The translations under genes were made by a program, and so were the position numbers. The notes beneath the pieces were generated by a model, which was given only the letters and a program-made list of their open reading frames with translations, searched no databases and was not told the origin of the DNA. Of a stretch of DNA of 64,000 bases, positions 11,004 through 20,460 are shown piece by piece (positions within the stretch are counted from its first letter, which is position 1; each line of letters begins with the position of its first letter). This stretch comes from Coix lacryma-jobi var. lacryma-jobi (Eukaryota; Streptophyta; Magnoliopsida; Poales; Poaceae), in assembly GCA_009763385.1 (NCBI GenBank), contig CM019830.1, positions 92,196,649 to 92,260,648 of the forward strand, read 5' to 3'.

Positions 11004-13255
11004 TCAGAGGTCATACAAGTGTTCGTCTTGGTTTGGCTTCATTGGTTCATCTTTGTTAAACCAATACTCGGTGCCAGACTTAAGGACATGGTCGTTAATG
11101 AAGCCCGCAATGGTCTCTTGAATTGCTTTGAGGCGGACCTTATCGATCACCTGGTTCTTCAACCATGTCTCCATCAATTTGGATTAAAAGAAAAAGAAAG
11201 TATTAGCATACATAATATTTATGTAAAAGCAAAAAAAAAATGAAATAAATTCATTTACATGTTACGTACTGTAGAGGAGTTCTTTTTTCATACACCGTCA
11301 GGAACTCGCAAACATAGTACACACATAAATTGTTTCCCGGTGACTGCCGTAGAACCCACTGTACAAGATATAAAAAGATTACTCTCGGCTGAGCGTACGT
11401 CTGCTGAGTGATGCTAATGAAGGTAAAGAGGCGGAGAGGTAGTACAACTTACATTTAGTCGTAGAGGATCAGGAAGTTGCGCTTTCAGATTCGGACGGTG
11501 TTTCTGAACAAACCAAGCCCAAACCCTGCACAATATATATAATTGGATCGTTAATTAACTATTGCAGAGTTAAAGAGGAGGAATCAATATTTAAAGATCA
11601 CATTTACCCTCCGATAATATCTATGATATCTTGGCAATCTTCCTGTGGTTTTGTCAGAGAGTCATAGATTAGCAAACGACTTTCGTGGAGATCGATCACA
11701 ATTAGTATCCAGTGAAAACTGCATTTATATTTATAAGTCAACACATATATCTTTATGTCAACCTATAATAAAATGTGCATATGATAACAAAACTCACCTA
11801 AAGTTGTAGGGGAATAGTATATATCTTTTGTCCCTTTGGTTTACGAAGAACCTCCGCAAATTCCTCTCCGTTTGAGTTTTCCATGCATTCGAGGAAGTAT
11901 TGCTTGGGTGCTTGAATACGATATATGGATCGATGAAACCAATCTTCTTGTCATTTTTACGCCTTAGTTGTCAAATCATTTTCTGCATATGTTTAGAAAC
12001 GCTTGCTAGTGTGAGGATAATTACTTATACATATACATAAGCTAAAGTGAGATTATTAAAAGAAAGAATTAGTTACAGGCAAAAGCAGCTGACGAGAGAT
12101 TTGTCTAGAGCGTCCATGTGGCAGAGCTGATGTAACTCATTAAACTGAACATATATTATGTTATCACCACGAAAGTAATCATGGTCTCTAATTCTGACGC
12201 AAATATAGTCATCAGCTTTTCTGCAACACGCCGTGAGGTACCACTGATTTAGCAAGTGCATTTGCGTACCAAGATCCCTCAGGGCCGCTGGGTTGTATAG
12301 ACTTTGACCATATACATATGCCCTCTGCCATTTATCAACTTCTGGAGCACTTATGATGCCTGCTTCTTCGAGTATATTTTGCACATTTAAACTAGTTTTC
12401 TCGAAAAATTTGAGCAGTTGCTCAGGATCAACGTCTCCATATGTTCGTTGTATGATGTCCATGTTTGTACCGTATTCATTCCCAACAGCTAGATCCGGCA
12501 CTGATTGTTGCGTTTGTTCCCCGAGCTATGGGACACCCTTTCCTGCTCTCTTCTTTGTCTTCTTCGCCTCCTCAATTGATTTGTTGAGCGTGCGATCATA
12601 GTCTGATTTTGACGAAGCCTTACGGGTAGCACGTACCTTTTTCTGGTGAGCATCCACAGTTTGCCTTAGTTTTTCAGGACGAACAAAAAGGTACGGCTTC
12701 TCCGGGTTTCGCTTTGCTCGAGTACTAGCAACGACAGCGTCGAAGAACTTGTTCAAGTCTTTTTGTGCTACAGCTTCAGTCTCCTCATCAGTCATGTCAT
12801 ATGGAAGTTTTGTCATCTTGGGAATGGTCACTGGTTTTCTCACAGAGGTTGTCTTCTTTGGAGGTGGTGGGGCTGACACCTTTATTTGTGTGACAGGCCT
12901 CTTCTTTGTTAGCGGTGGCGGTGTTGGAACCCGCCGTGTAGATGGGGCAGGTGGCGGTGTTGGAGTCCGCTGTGGAGGAGATGGTGGGGCCGGTGGCAGT
13001 GTTGGATCACGCCGTGGGGGAGATGGGGCCGGTGGCGGTGTTGGATCCCTTCGTGGAGGAGATGGTGGGGCCAGTGGCGGTGATGGATCCCGTCGTGGGG
13101 GAGATGGGGCCGGTCGTGCAGCACATAAAACCATTCCGCTTGTTTGACTTGGCCACCCTTAAAAAATAATGCACGTCATCAATGAACTCTTTTGAGCGAC
13201 GATCGGCATTGTACATCCAGTGACGTGTCATCGTCTGCATTATATGACATATCAC
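11004..13255 (-). pseudogene. Transposase-associated / Ulp1-like (C48) protease gene of C2, multi-exon, decayed
   Basis: The upstream part (13255 to about 13130) reads WMYNADRRSKEFIDDVHYFL, like the transposase-associated domain of CACTA proteins. A proline-rich repeat stretch (13134-12800) and a basic linker follow. Then exons of a C48 peptidase appear: DALDKSLVSCFCL (about 12080), IGFIDPYIVFKHP (about 11930), FHWILIVIDLHESRLLIYDSL-like catalytic His segment (about 11650-11730), and PGNNLCVYYVCEFL with the candidate catalytic Cys (about 11300-11340). The last exon ends at 11004-11006. An in-frame TAG at 12526-12528 and a frame change near 13130 break it. Ulp1-type proteases cleave SUMO-like proteins; the role in the transposon is not established. 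Confidence 0.65.
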
Positions 13256-13736
13256 ATAATTATATCTCTCATTCTTACCAACAAATTTAATTTTCTAGCT
13301 CAAATTTATAAACATGTTCATGACACCCAAATTTAGTAAGCATCACTAGTGGCATATAAGTAGTAGCAGTTGAACTTGTCTAATTAATTATTACATCAAG
13401 ATAACAGTGCAGCCTCATCCACTTGGCCACAACAAAGCAACTAACAACACCTGCACATTTTTTCCACATCACAGTCCAACAAGATGGACTGCCTGCCACT
13501 CCAACCTGATAGGAAGGTAAGGTAGGGGTAGGTGCAGTAGGAATTGAGTTGATTCTTGAGTTGAAAGCCTCTAGAGCTGCAGAAGCTTCCTCAAAAGACT
13601 TGTACTTTTTATGCACAGCTCCCTTAACTTTGAGGACATACTAACTGCACTCGGTCCAGCTGGTGTAAATACCTGGCTTGGTGCCCTCGAAAACGACATA
13701 GCAAGCAGGCATCCTTCTGCATTTTAGTTGAGCAGT

Positions 13737-14035
13737 AAACTAAAGTATTATATATTTCTAATTTCTGTAAACAAATGATTTAACTGATCTCTATTTCTCC
13801 AAAAAGTTAAAATAAACTAATTAAACCGGTCACATTTTGTAAACTAAAGTATTATATATTTCTATTTTCTGTAAACAAATGATTTAACTGACCTCTATTT
13901 CTCGAAAAAATTAAAATAAACTAATTAAACCAGTCAAATTTTGTAAACAAAAGTATTATATATTTCTATTTTTTGTAAACAAATGATTTAAATGATCTCT
14001 ATTTCTCCAAAAAATTAAAATAAACAAATGTTGGC
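13737..14035. repeat. Three tandem copies of a 104-base AT-rich unit in C2
   Basis: Units begin near 13741, 13845 and 13949 with (T/A)AAAGTATTATATATTTCTA and differ at a few sites. They lie between the right subterminal array and the Ulp1-like gene. Confidence 0.75.
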
Positions 14036-14300
14036 ATTTAGCCCCGGCTGGATACAACAACCGGGGCAAAACCTTTAGTGCCGGTTGGTGTCACCAACCG
14101 GGGCTAAAGGTCGGTGACACCAACCGGGACTAAAGGTCCCTCTGACAAATGAGCCGTTGGGAAGGGGAACTTTAGCCCCGGTTGGTGTTACCAACCGGGG
14201 CTAAAGACCTTTCTAGTCCCGGACGCAAATTTTTCGGTGACTAAAGCTGATTTTGCAAATCGTTCAAAGGCCTGTTCTCTAGTAGTGGAGGAAAAATAAA

Positions 14301-14371
14301 TATGTGCTGTGTGAGATTCGAACTCAGCACATCTCGCCTCAGACACGCTTACCAACTGAGCTACGCAACCC
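14301..14371 (-). other. tRNA-like sequence in the right arm of C1
   Basis: On the minus strand it starts GGGTTGCGTAGCTCAGTTGG, with a good A-box-like D arm. It ends with a TTCGAAT T-loop between TGAG and CTCA, a B-box-like element. The anticodon stem does not pair and no CCA follows, so this is a tRNA relic or SINE head rather than a working tRNA. Confidence 0.55.
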
Positions 14372-14624
14372 ACCTGATGTAGTTCTAGACGTTTTCCTTT
14401 TGAATCCACTCGTGAAGGACCTTTAGCCCCGGTTGCTAACACCAACCGGGGCTAAAAGGACCTTTAGTCCCGGATGGTAACACCAACCGGGACTAAAGAT
14501 TCACCTTTAGCCCTGGTTGGTAATAGCAACCGGGACTAAAAGTCTTTAGCCCCGGACGCAAATTTTTTCCGAGACTAAAGCTCAGTTGATAGATCGTCCA
14601 AAGGCCTGTTCTCTAGCAGTGAGA

Positions 14625-15095
14625 GCGGTCAGATGTACTGATGACCGCTGACCAACGTGTAGGTTGTGTTTTCTCGGAAGAGCTCGGTGCTGCAAGGGGA
14701 TAAAGGAAAAATATATTTTCCTCAGTTGCTCTGAGGTTCTAAGAGAGAGTCTACCTCTACGCACAATAAAAGAAGCAAATCATACGTGCATCTGTACTAC
14801 ACGGTGCACAAAATTATTGTAAACCCAATTTGAGGGGGACGAGAGAGATTAGGGTTTCTATTTTAGAAATAATAAATCATGTGAAGTTTGTATGTTGAAT
14901 TCGGACGCGAGTCGAATTCAACCAAGATTTTAATTTATCTCAAAAATATTTTATTTCAAAACTCCTCTTGTCGTGTTGGTGATCAATCATCACGACAAGC
15001 GGTTCATTGTAAAAAGTTTTGAAATTCAGATTTTGAATTCATGGCGGAAAGGAAAAACATTTGACTTTAGTTTGACCTGACAATTACATACAACA
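14625..15095 (-). mobile_element. Element B continued to the right of the CACTA pair
   Basis: AT-rich DNA ending CATACAACA at 15095. Read on the minus strand it would open an LTR with TGTTGTATG. I see no gene. A 14-base inverted pair around 14968-15000 (CTTGTCGTG ... CACGACAAG) is present. Confidence 0.3.
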
Positions 15096-16920
15096 CACAT
15101 TCAACGAAAATTTTTAAAGAGTTGGGATTTTTTTCTATTACACAGAATTGCAGAATGTTACAGTATGTGTTTTCTTTCTCGGTTTGCATCTTGTCATGCT
15201 TCACGTTTGCAATTTCCATCTCCAAACCCTCACACAAAGCACACCTAGACACACAAGTGCTACCCAGGTTGGCCTTCTCAAGAGACACAATCTTGGCATT
15301 CTTCTCTGCCAACTCGGATTGCAAGCCTGCGCAAGACTTGCACGCACCAAGCACGGAGGATCAAGCTCTAAGTTCATCCACCTCTCCAACCAAAGCAACA
15401 TACTTTCCCCTCAAAGTGACAAGGTCAGTCATGTGCTTGGAGCACATCTCACACTCATCCTCCTCAGACACGACAATGGTGGACTTGACAGATTCAAGTT
15501 CCTTCACCGCATCCTCCCATTTCCTCCTAAACTCCTTTCTCTCTCTAGCGGCAAGCCTAAGCAGTTTATCTTGACTAAGGAGAGCCGCAGTAAGCTTGTC
15601 AACCTCAGCAGAGAGTTCGTCAGGAGTTTGAGATACCTGGGAGATGTCATCGTCGTCGTTTCGAGGGATCTCCTCCAGCTCGCCATTGACTTCATCGCCG
15701 AGGGCCATGGTGCAGAAGCCCTCGTTGTCGGTGAAGAAACAGAGGTCGTTCATCTTGTCCTCAATCTTCTTCTTCTTCTCGGACTCGTCATCGCTTGATG
15801 CAGCGGAGTCATCATCCGAGTCGTTGACATCGCTGAGAGTGGCGAAGAAGGCACGCTGCTCGGCCTGGGCCTTCTCCAAGTACTTCTCCTTGATGTACTC
15901 CTTGTTGAAGCCGCCCCTCCGCTTGTGCTTGGCGGGGACGTACTTCTCCTAGCGCTTGCCGTAGTCGTACTTGTGGTCGTGATCTGCCTTGCCAAAGAAT
16001 TGCTTGTTCTTCTTCAGACAATTGGCGATGAAGTGGTCGGAGCCTCCACACTCGTAGTAGCCACCACGTCCTCCTCCGCGGCGACGGTTCATGCGGTTGT
16101 TGTGGAACCGCGAGAACCAGTTGGCAAGCAGGGCCAACTCGTCGTCCACCATGAACTCCAGCTGCTCCTTTGTGACAGAAAGAAGAGATGACAAAGCAAA
16201 GCCTCCAGAGATGTTAGCAGAAGAGCCAGAAACCAAAGCCATCGATGGGCCAGAAGGATTTTTATAAGAAGCCCTCGCCATGGCATCAATCTCACTGGAC
16301 TTGAGCTTACTAAAGAGCTCGTCGCACGTGAGAGTCTCATAGTTAGGCGATTCGATGATTGCCTGAACCTTGGAATCCCACACCGACCGATCGAGAGTGT
16401 GTAAAAGCTTGAGAGCCCTCTCATGATCGTCGAAAGGCAACAGCTCCTTGATAGCCCTCATCCTGTTGACAATCACCTGAAAGCGAGCGAATAAACTCTC
16501 TATGCTCTCGCCAGGCATGTGTCGAAAGTTCTCATACTCCCGCTTGTGCGACTCGTAGAGACGGGATTTGACTTGAGTGGTTCCCTCATGGAAGCGCATG
16601 AGGGTCGCCCAAATCTCCCAAGCCGTGGGGAGGTGAGAAACGCGCTCAAACTCAGACATGCTCAAACATGAGAAAAGAGCATTATGGGTTCAGCTATTGG
16701 CATCGTGCTCATCGATCTGCAGCTGAGTCACACGAGCAGCCAAGACCATGTAATCAGCCTTGTTGCAAATATCCCAGACAGAAGCACCCATACTCTGAAG
16801 ATAGGCCGACATAGTATCTTCCAATATGCATAGTTCGTCCCATCGAAAAATGGCGGTTCGCCCACGTCGCAATCCATGTCGCCTTCTGTGGATCTGGAAC
16901 CGGCTAAGGTGGAAGATCCT
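15067..16920 (-). pseudogene. Element D Sirevirus-type gag, truncated
   Basis: Read on the minus strand from near the primer site, it has the UBN2-type Copia gag core (WATLMRFHEGTTQVKSRLYE, then SIESLFARFQVIVNRMRAI). A basic RRRGGGRGG patch and a zinc-knuckle remnant YECGGSDHFIANC follow; the first Cys is replaced by Tyr. A long acidic and coiled-coil extension with a CEMCSKHM motif comes next, as in the large Gags of Sireviruses. Stops lie at 16690-16692 (TGA), 15949-15951 (TAG) and near 15361 (TGA). Recognisable Gag ends near 15150, and pol is absent because the element is cut there. Confidence 0.75.
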
Positions 16921-16926
16921 TAACCC

Positions 16927-16938
16927 GCTCTGATACCA
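16927..16938 (-). other. Primer-binding site of element D (initiator tRNA-Met)
   Basis: The minus strand reads TGGTATCAGAGC, the classic plant Copia site complementary to the 3' end of initiator tRNA-Met, two bases from the LTR end. Confidence 0.85.
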
Positions 16939-18092
16939 ATTGAAGGACCGAAAGTGCTAAAGCAAGGCGACCAGAGAGGGGTGAATGGGAGCTTTAAATT
17001 TCTTTTCAGAAACTTATCGCCATTGTCCCGTGAATTAACCCCAAGAGCAAACCTAGAGCTTGGTAGTGTCCACGGCCCTAGATGTAGGGTGGATGCATCC
17101 AAGAAGCACAACGGGACACAACACAACTCTAGAAACCCAACGCAAAAACTGGAAACCAAAACCAACAACAGACGAACGAACAACGGACGAAAGCGTGCGA
17201 AACTGCACTGACCAGACTCTGATGAGCGTCCGGTCAGGTTTGATCGGACGCATCCGATCAGCTCAGGAGCGTTCTGGATGCTCTCTGAGTTGGACCGGGC
17301 TCACTGTGTACATGTCCAGTCAAAACCAAAACGAGAGTCCGATCACAAGTCGAGCGTCCGGTCACCACAAACAGGCAATGAACAGTGCCCTCTGTGCGTC
17401 CGGTCACTAGCAAGTCGAGCGTCCGGTCAAGTCACGATGAAAACGCTGTGAACGTGTTCAACGACCGGACTCACTACCTAGCGTCCGGTCATCCTGACTC
17501 GGGCGTCGGGTCACCCCGACATAGCCTTGTTCGTCCACCGATTCGACTCTATCTCACTCAAAACGAAACCACTAGGGCTCAAACTTGGTGAGAGGAGTCA
17601 TAAGGAGGATAGTGAGCTACTTCTTGAAGATCATGGCTCGAACCTATCTCGAAGTCGATGAATCGAAGAAATTCGGGGGAGAGTTGTGAAAAAATTGATC
17701 CAAAACGAAAACCAATCGATCTACTTGTTCGTGAGGTTTGAATTGAATTCGTTCAGTGGAGATGATCCCCTCACAGTAATCAATAAGTTGATTCAAATGG
17801 TTTTGCAAACGGAGCAACATAGAGAAGAACGATCGACGAGAAAAATTGAGGAGAGAAGCAAAACGCGAAGAACAACTCAAGAACGTGAATCACAACCTCA
17901 ACTGCCAGCCGAAAATCATACCCACGAGGAGACAATGGGAATCCGGTCCTGTTTTCGCAAAATCCAAATACACAGAGGTATTGTTCACCATCTCTGCGGA
18001 TCTCAGTAGCTATAGCAGGGATTGGGAGAGAGGAAACCCTAAAATGAAAATAGTAATGGCTGAGATGGTCTGGAGGGAGGGGTGGCCTCTCC

Positions 18093-18100
18093 TTATATAG
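18093..18100 (-). promoter_or_regulatory. TATA box in the element D LTR
   Basis: The minus strand reads GGCTATATAAGGAG. It lies about 200 bases downstream (minus strand) of the hairpin row. Confidence 0.55.
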
Positions 18101-18298
18101 CCTAATACAATTATTCCCCTTCTACCCTTACAGCTAATGAGCGAGCAGGCTAACCCTAAGGGTATTCCTGACCAACTCGAGGTAGGTGGTGATCCGACGG
18201 CCACTCCCGCACAACTGGTAGCTTTGCCTCAACGTGACCTCACCGATTGCCGCCACATGTCGCCACCGCTCTGCTCGTCCTTTTCATGGACCTCCCCC

Positions 18299-18553
18299 CG
18301 GTTTTGAGGCCAAAACCGAGAAACCTGGGTCATTCCCTGGTTTTGAGGCCGAAACCGGGAAACCTGTCGTCCGTCACCTGAGTTTTGGGGCCCAAACTCA
18401 AAAACCCGCCAGCGCCCAGGATTTGAGGCCCAAACCTGGAAACCATCCTCAGCCCGAGTTTTGTGGCCCAAACTCGGAAACCGGCCGCACCTAGGTTTTG
18501 AGGCCCAAACCTGGAAACCGTCCACTCGGTGGTTTTTCTGTGGCTCAACCACC
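18299..18553. repeat. Seven tandem hairpins, about 37-base period, in the element D LTR
   Basis: Hairpins lie at 18299-18318, 18336-18359, 18379-18400, 18416-18439, 18454-18477, 18491-18514 and 18528-18553. The first six share a loop with a GGCC core (TGAGGCC type). Stems differ from unit to unit but stay complementary: CGGTTTT/AAAACCG, CCTGGTTT/AAACCGGG, TGAGTTT/AAACTCA, CCGAGTTT/AAACTCGG, CTAGGTTT/AAACCTGG, GGTGGTT/AACCACC. A GAAACC-like spacer follows most units. The array lies upstream of the LTR TATA box. Confidence 0.85.
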
Positions 18554-18830
18554 AAACCGACACCGTAGAGGGATGCACCGCCCGTGCACCCCGTCCACAC
18601 GCAAGTCTTCCCTTGTCGCTGTCCCAGGCTGTCAGCCACCACGGCCGATCCTTAGGCCACCGGTCCGTCAGTCCAAGCCTCACGTCTGCTCTTCACCGCT
18701 CCGGGTCCATCGGCACAGCACGTCTCTACTTGACCTTCACCTTGCCTTTGATCACCGTATCTGAGCTCAACACCTCCACAACACAAGCCAAAAGAGCATG
18801 TGCATTATCCCAGTTGACAATCACTCATCA

Positions 18831-20443
18831 TCTCAAGATCCGTCGAGAGGGCAATGAAAACCTGACAGCAAAATTCTAAAAGCTATAACTCGGGCTATTA
18901 AATTTAGAAAGCTTATGAAACACACTAAAAATCTTCTATTAACATCAACACATGATGCACATGTTATATTAGCCAAACAGTTCACTCTTTCAGATCTGTC
19001 GAGAGGGCAATGAAAACCTGACAGCAAAATTCTAAAAGCTATAACTCCCAAACCACTTAGCCTACAATCATGACATTTTGGAAAAAGCAAGATCAGGAAG
19101 TTGTCTACAACTTTTGTATAGAACACATCTTCAGCAAACATCATTATCATTACGAACTAATCACTACAACAGAAACTACACCTGCAGCCATTTCAGCAAA
19201 ACTGGACCTACACACAGCAGCTAAGTAATTAAATCATAACTAGAGCTACTCAACTCTAAATGACACACAACAAGACATTATGAAAAGCTTATGAAATTTC
19301 TACAAATTATCTTTAAACATCTCAACATGATTCGCAAGTTAACATGGTTAAACTAATGCATTTCTCAAATCTGGTCCAGAGATTTTAGAGAGCACCTATT
19401 TCTGAAACTGAACTTTGCACAACCATAACTCATAATCTGTTTTACCAAAAATCATGCAAATTTAACACAAGCTAGATATATAAGTTATCTACAACTTTGT
19501 TATAAACAAATTTCACAGAAAACGTCATTTACAAGGTGCGACTATTAAAGTCCTAGAAACTATCCAGAACACCCCGAAATGAATTATAGAGAGAAGATAA
19601 ATCTAAAACTCTATGTTTTGCATAACACCTAGCCATAATAAAATTATTTAAGCTACAGCAATACTATAGAAAGGCAGTGGAACCACCAGTTCTATTTTTA
19701 CATGCAAACATTTATCACAAATCATTTAAATTCATTTAATGAGCTAAAAGCAAGATCATAACTATTTCATACATGCACCAATAAATCTGACATTTTTATT
19801 ACAGCACACACATCACATGAGAAGCCTACCATAAAACTTTCACAACAAACTAAGCAATACAACAACAGATATTATTTCCTCCCTATTTAATCCTATTTAA
19901 CACAAATAAATCATTACAACAAAAACTTTACACTAACAGCCCACATATTATACTTTTACTGCATAGATATATTCACAAGGATTCCAAAAAGTGCTCACTT
20001 GCAATTTTTGGACAAACACACAAATTACTATGCATTTTTAAAGTTTTAGCTAGATTTATTAATTAACCAAAAACAAAAAACTTGGTTGAACCGAAATAAT
20101 TTTCTTCATTTAATCAGCCAGTATAGGTAAAGCTGTGACTCGTCATTTCATGCGACTTTTTTATTCCAAACTTCATGAAACTTTTTCACCAGTTACTATA
20201 GACAGGAATTGAGGTGGGGCACATGAAAAATCCATGTTTAGCATAAATCCTGAATTTTCATAAATTGGCAATCATTATTAACTGGCTCTGTTAATTATTT
20301 TCTGAATAATTCAAACTGAGGTTCTGAGATTGATCCTGACAGTTCTGTCATCACTGACTAACCTTGAATTTAGTTCTTCATCGTCGCTTGATATACTAGG
20401 TCTATGCTCAACTGATGGCGAACACCGTACCTAGGCTGTTACA
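18831..20443 (-). repeat. 3' LTR of element E, truncated by element D
   Basis: The minus strand begins TGTAACAGCC right after a polypurine tract. The left part is cut by element D at 18830. It is AT-rich, with a 156-base-spaced direct repeat at its left end. I see no gene. Confidence 0.5.
18837..19050. repeat. Direct repeat, about 55 bases, spaced 156 bases
   Basis: The segment GATC(C/T)GTCGAGAGGGCAATG and the next 35 bases occur at 18837 and 18993 with only one or two changes. Confidence 0.85.
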
Positions 20444-20460
20444 GCCCTTTCCCCCTTAAA
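20444..20460 (-). other. Polypurine tract of element E
   Basis: The minus strand reads TTTAAGGGGGAAAGGGC directly before the LTR start TGTAACA, the usual plus-strand primer position. Confidence 0.6.

Larger units (their letters stand above)
10463..14287. mobile_element. C2: inner CACTA element nested in C1
   Basis: The left end CACTACTGGAGAACAGGCC and the inward-read right end CACTACTAGAGAACAGGCC match at 18 of 19 positions. A 3-base duplication GAG lies at 10460-10462 and 14288-14290. Length is 3825 bases. Subterminal arrays of the CCGGGGCTAAAG type lie at 10480-10700 and 14030-14220. The body carries a minus-strand Ulp1-like gene; no TNP2-type transposase is seen, so movement in trans is likely. 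Confidence 0.75.
10224..14621. mobile_element. C1: outer CACTA (En/Spm-type) element
   Basis: The left end is CACTACTACTACAGAAAGAG and the right end, read inward, CACTGCTAGAGAACAGGCC. A 3-base duplication AGA (10221-10223 and 14622-14624) flanks it, the expected size for CACTA elements. Both arms are made of subterminal repeats with CCGGGGCTAAAGGT or CCGGGACTAAAGG cores in both orientations. Its interior is largely replaced by C2. Confidence 0.55.
16941..18830 (-). repeat. 5' LTR of element D (Sirevirus)
   Basis: It runs TGAAGGACC...CACTCATCA in plus orientation, about 1890 bases, next to the primer site. On the minus strand a TATA box lies at 18093-18100. The part at 17210-17520 holds about ten GCGTCCGGTCA-type motifs; the part at 18299-18553 holds a row of seven hairpins. 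The right end is set from the TG/CA termini and the change to element E sequence; the matching LTR is missing. Confidence 0.65.

Noticed and set aside
12749..13169. Plus-strand Gly/Val-rich frames
   Set aside because: They mirror the proline-rich repeats of the CACTA gene on the minus strand.
14301..14371. A functional tRNA gene
   Set aside because: The anticodon stem does not pair and the sequence lies inside a transposon arm.
18299..18553. Regular repeats resembling a CRISPR array
   Set aside because: The genome is a plant, units are self-complementary and lack unique spacers, and the array is inside an LTR.
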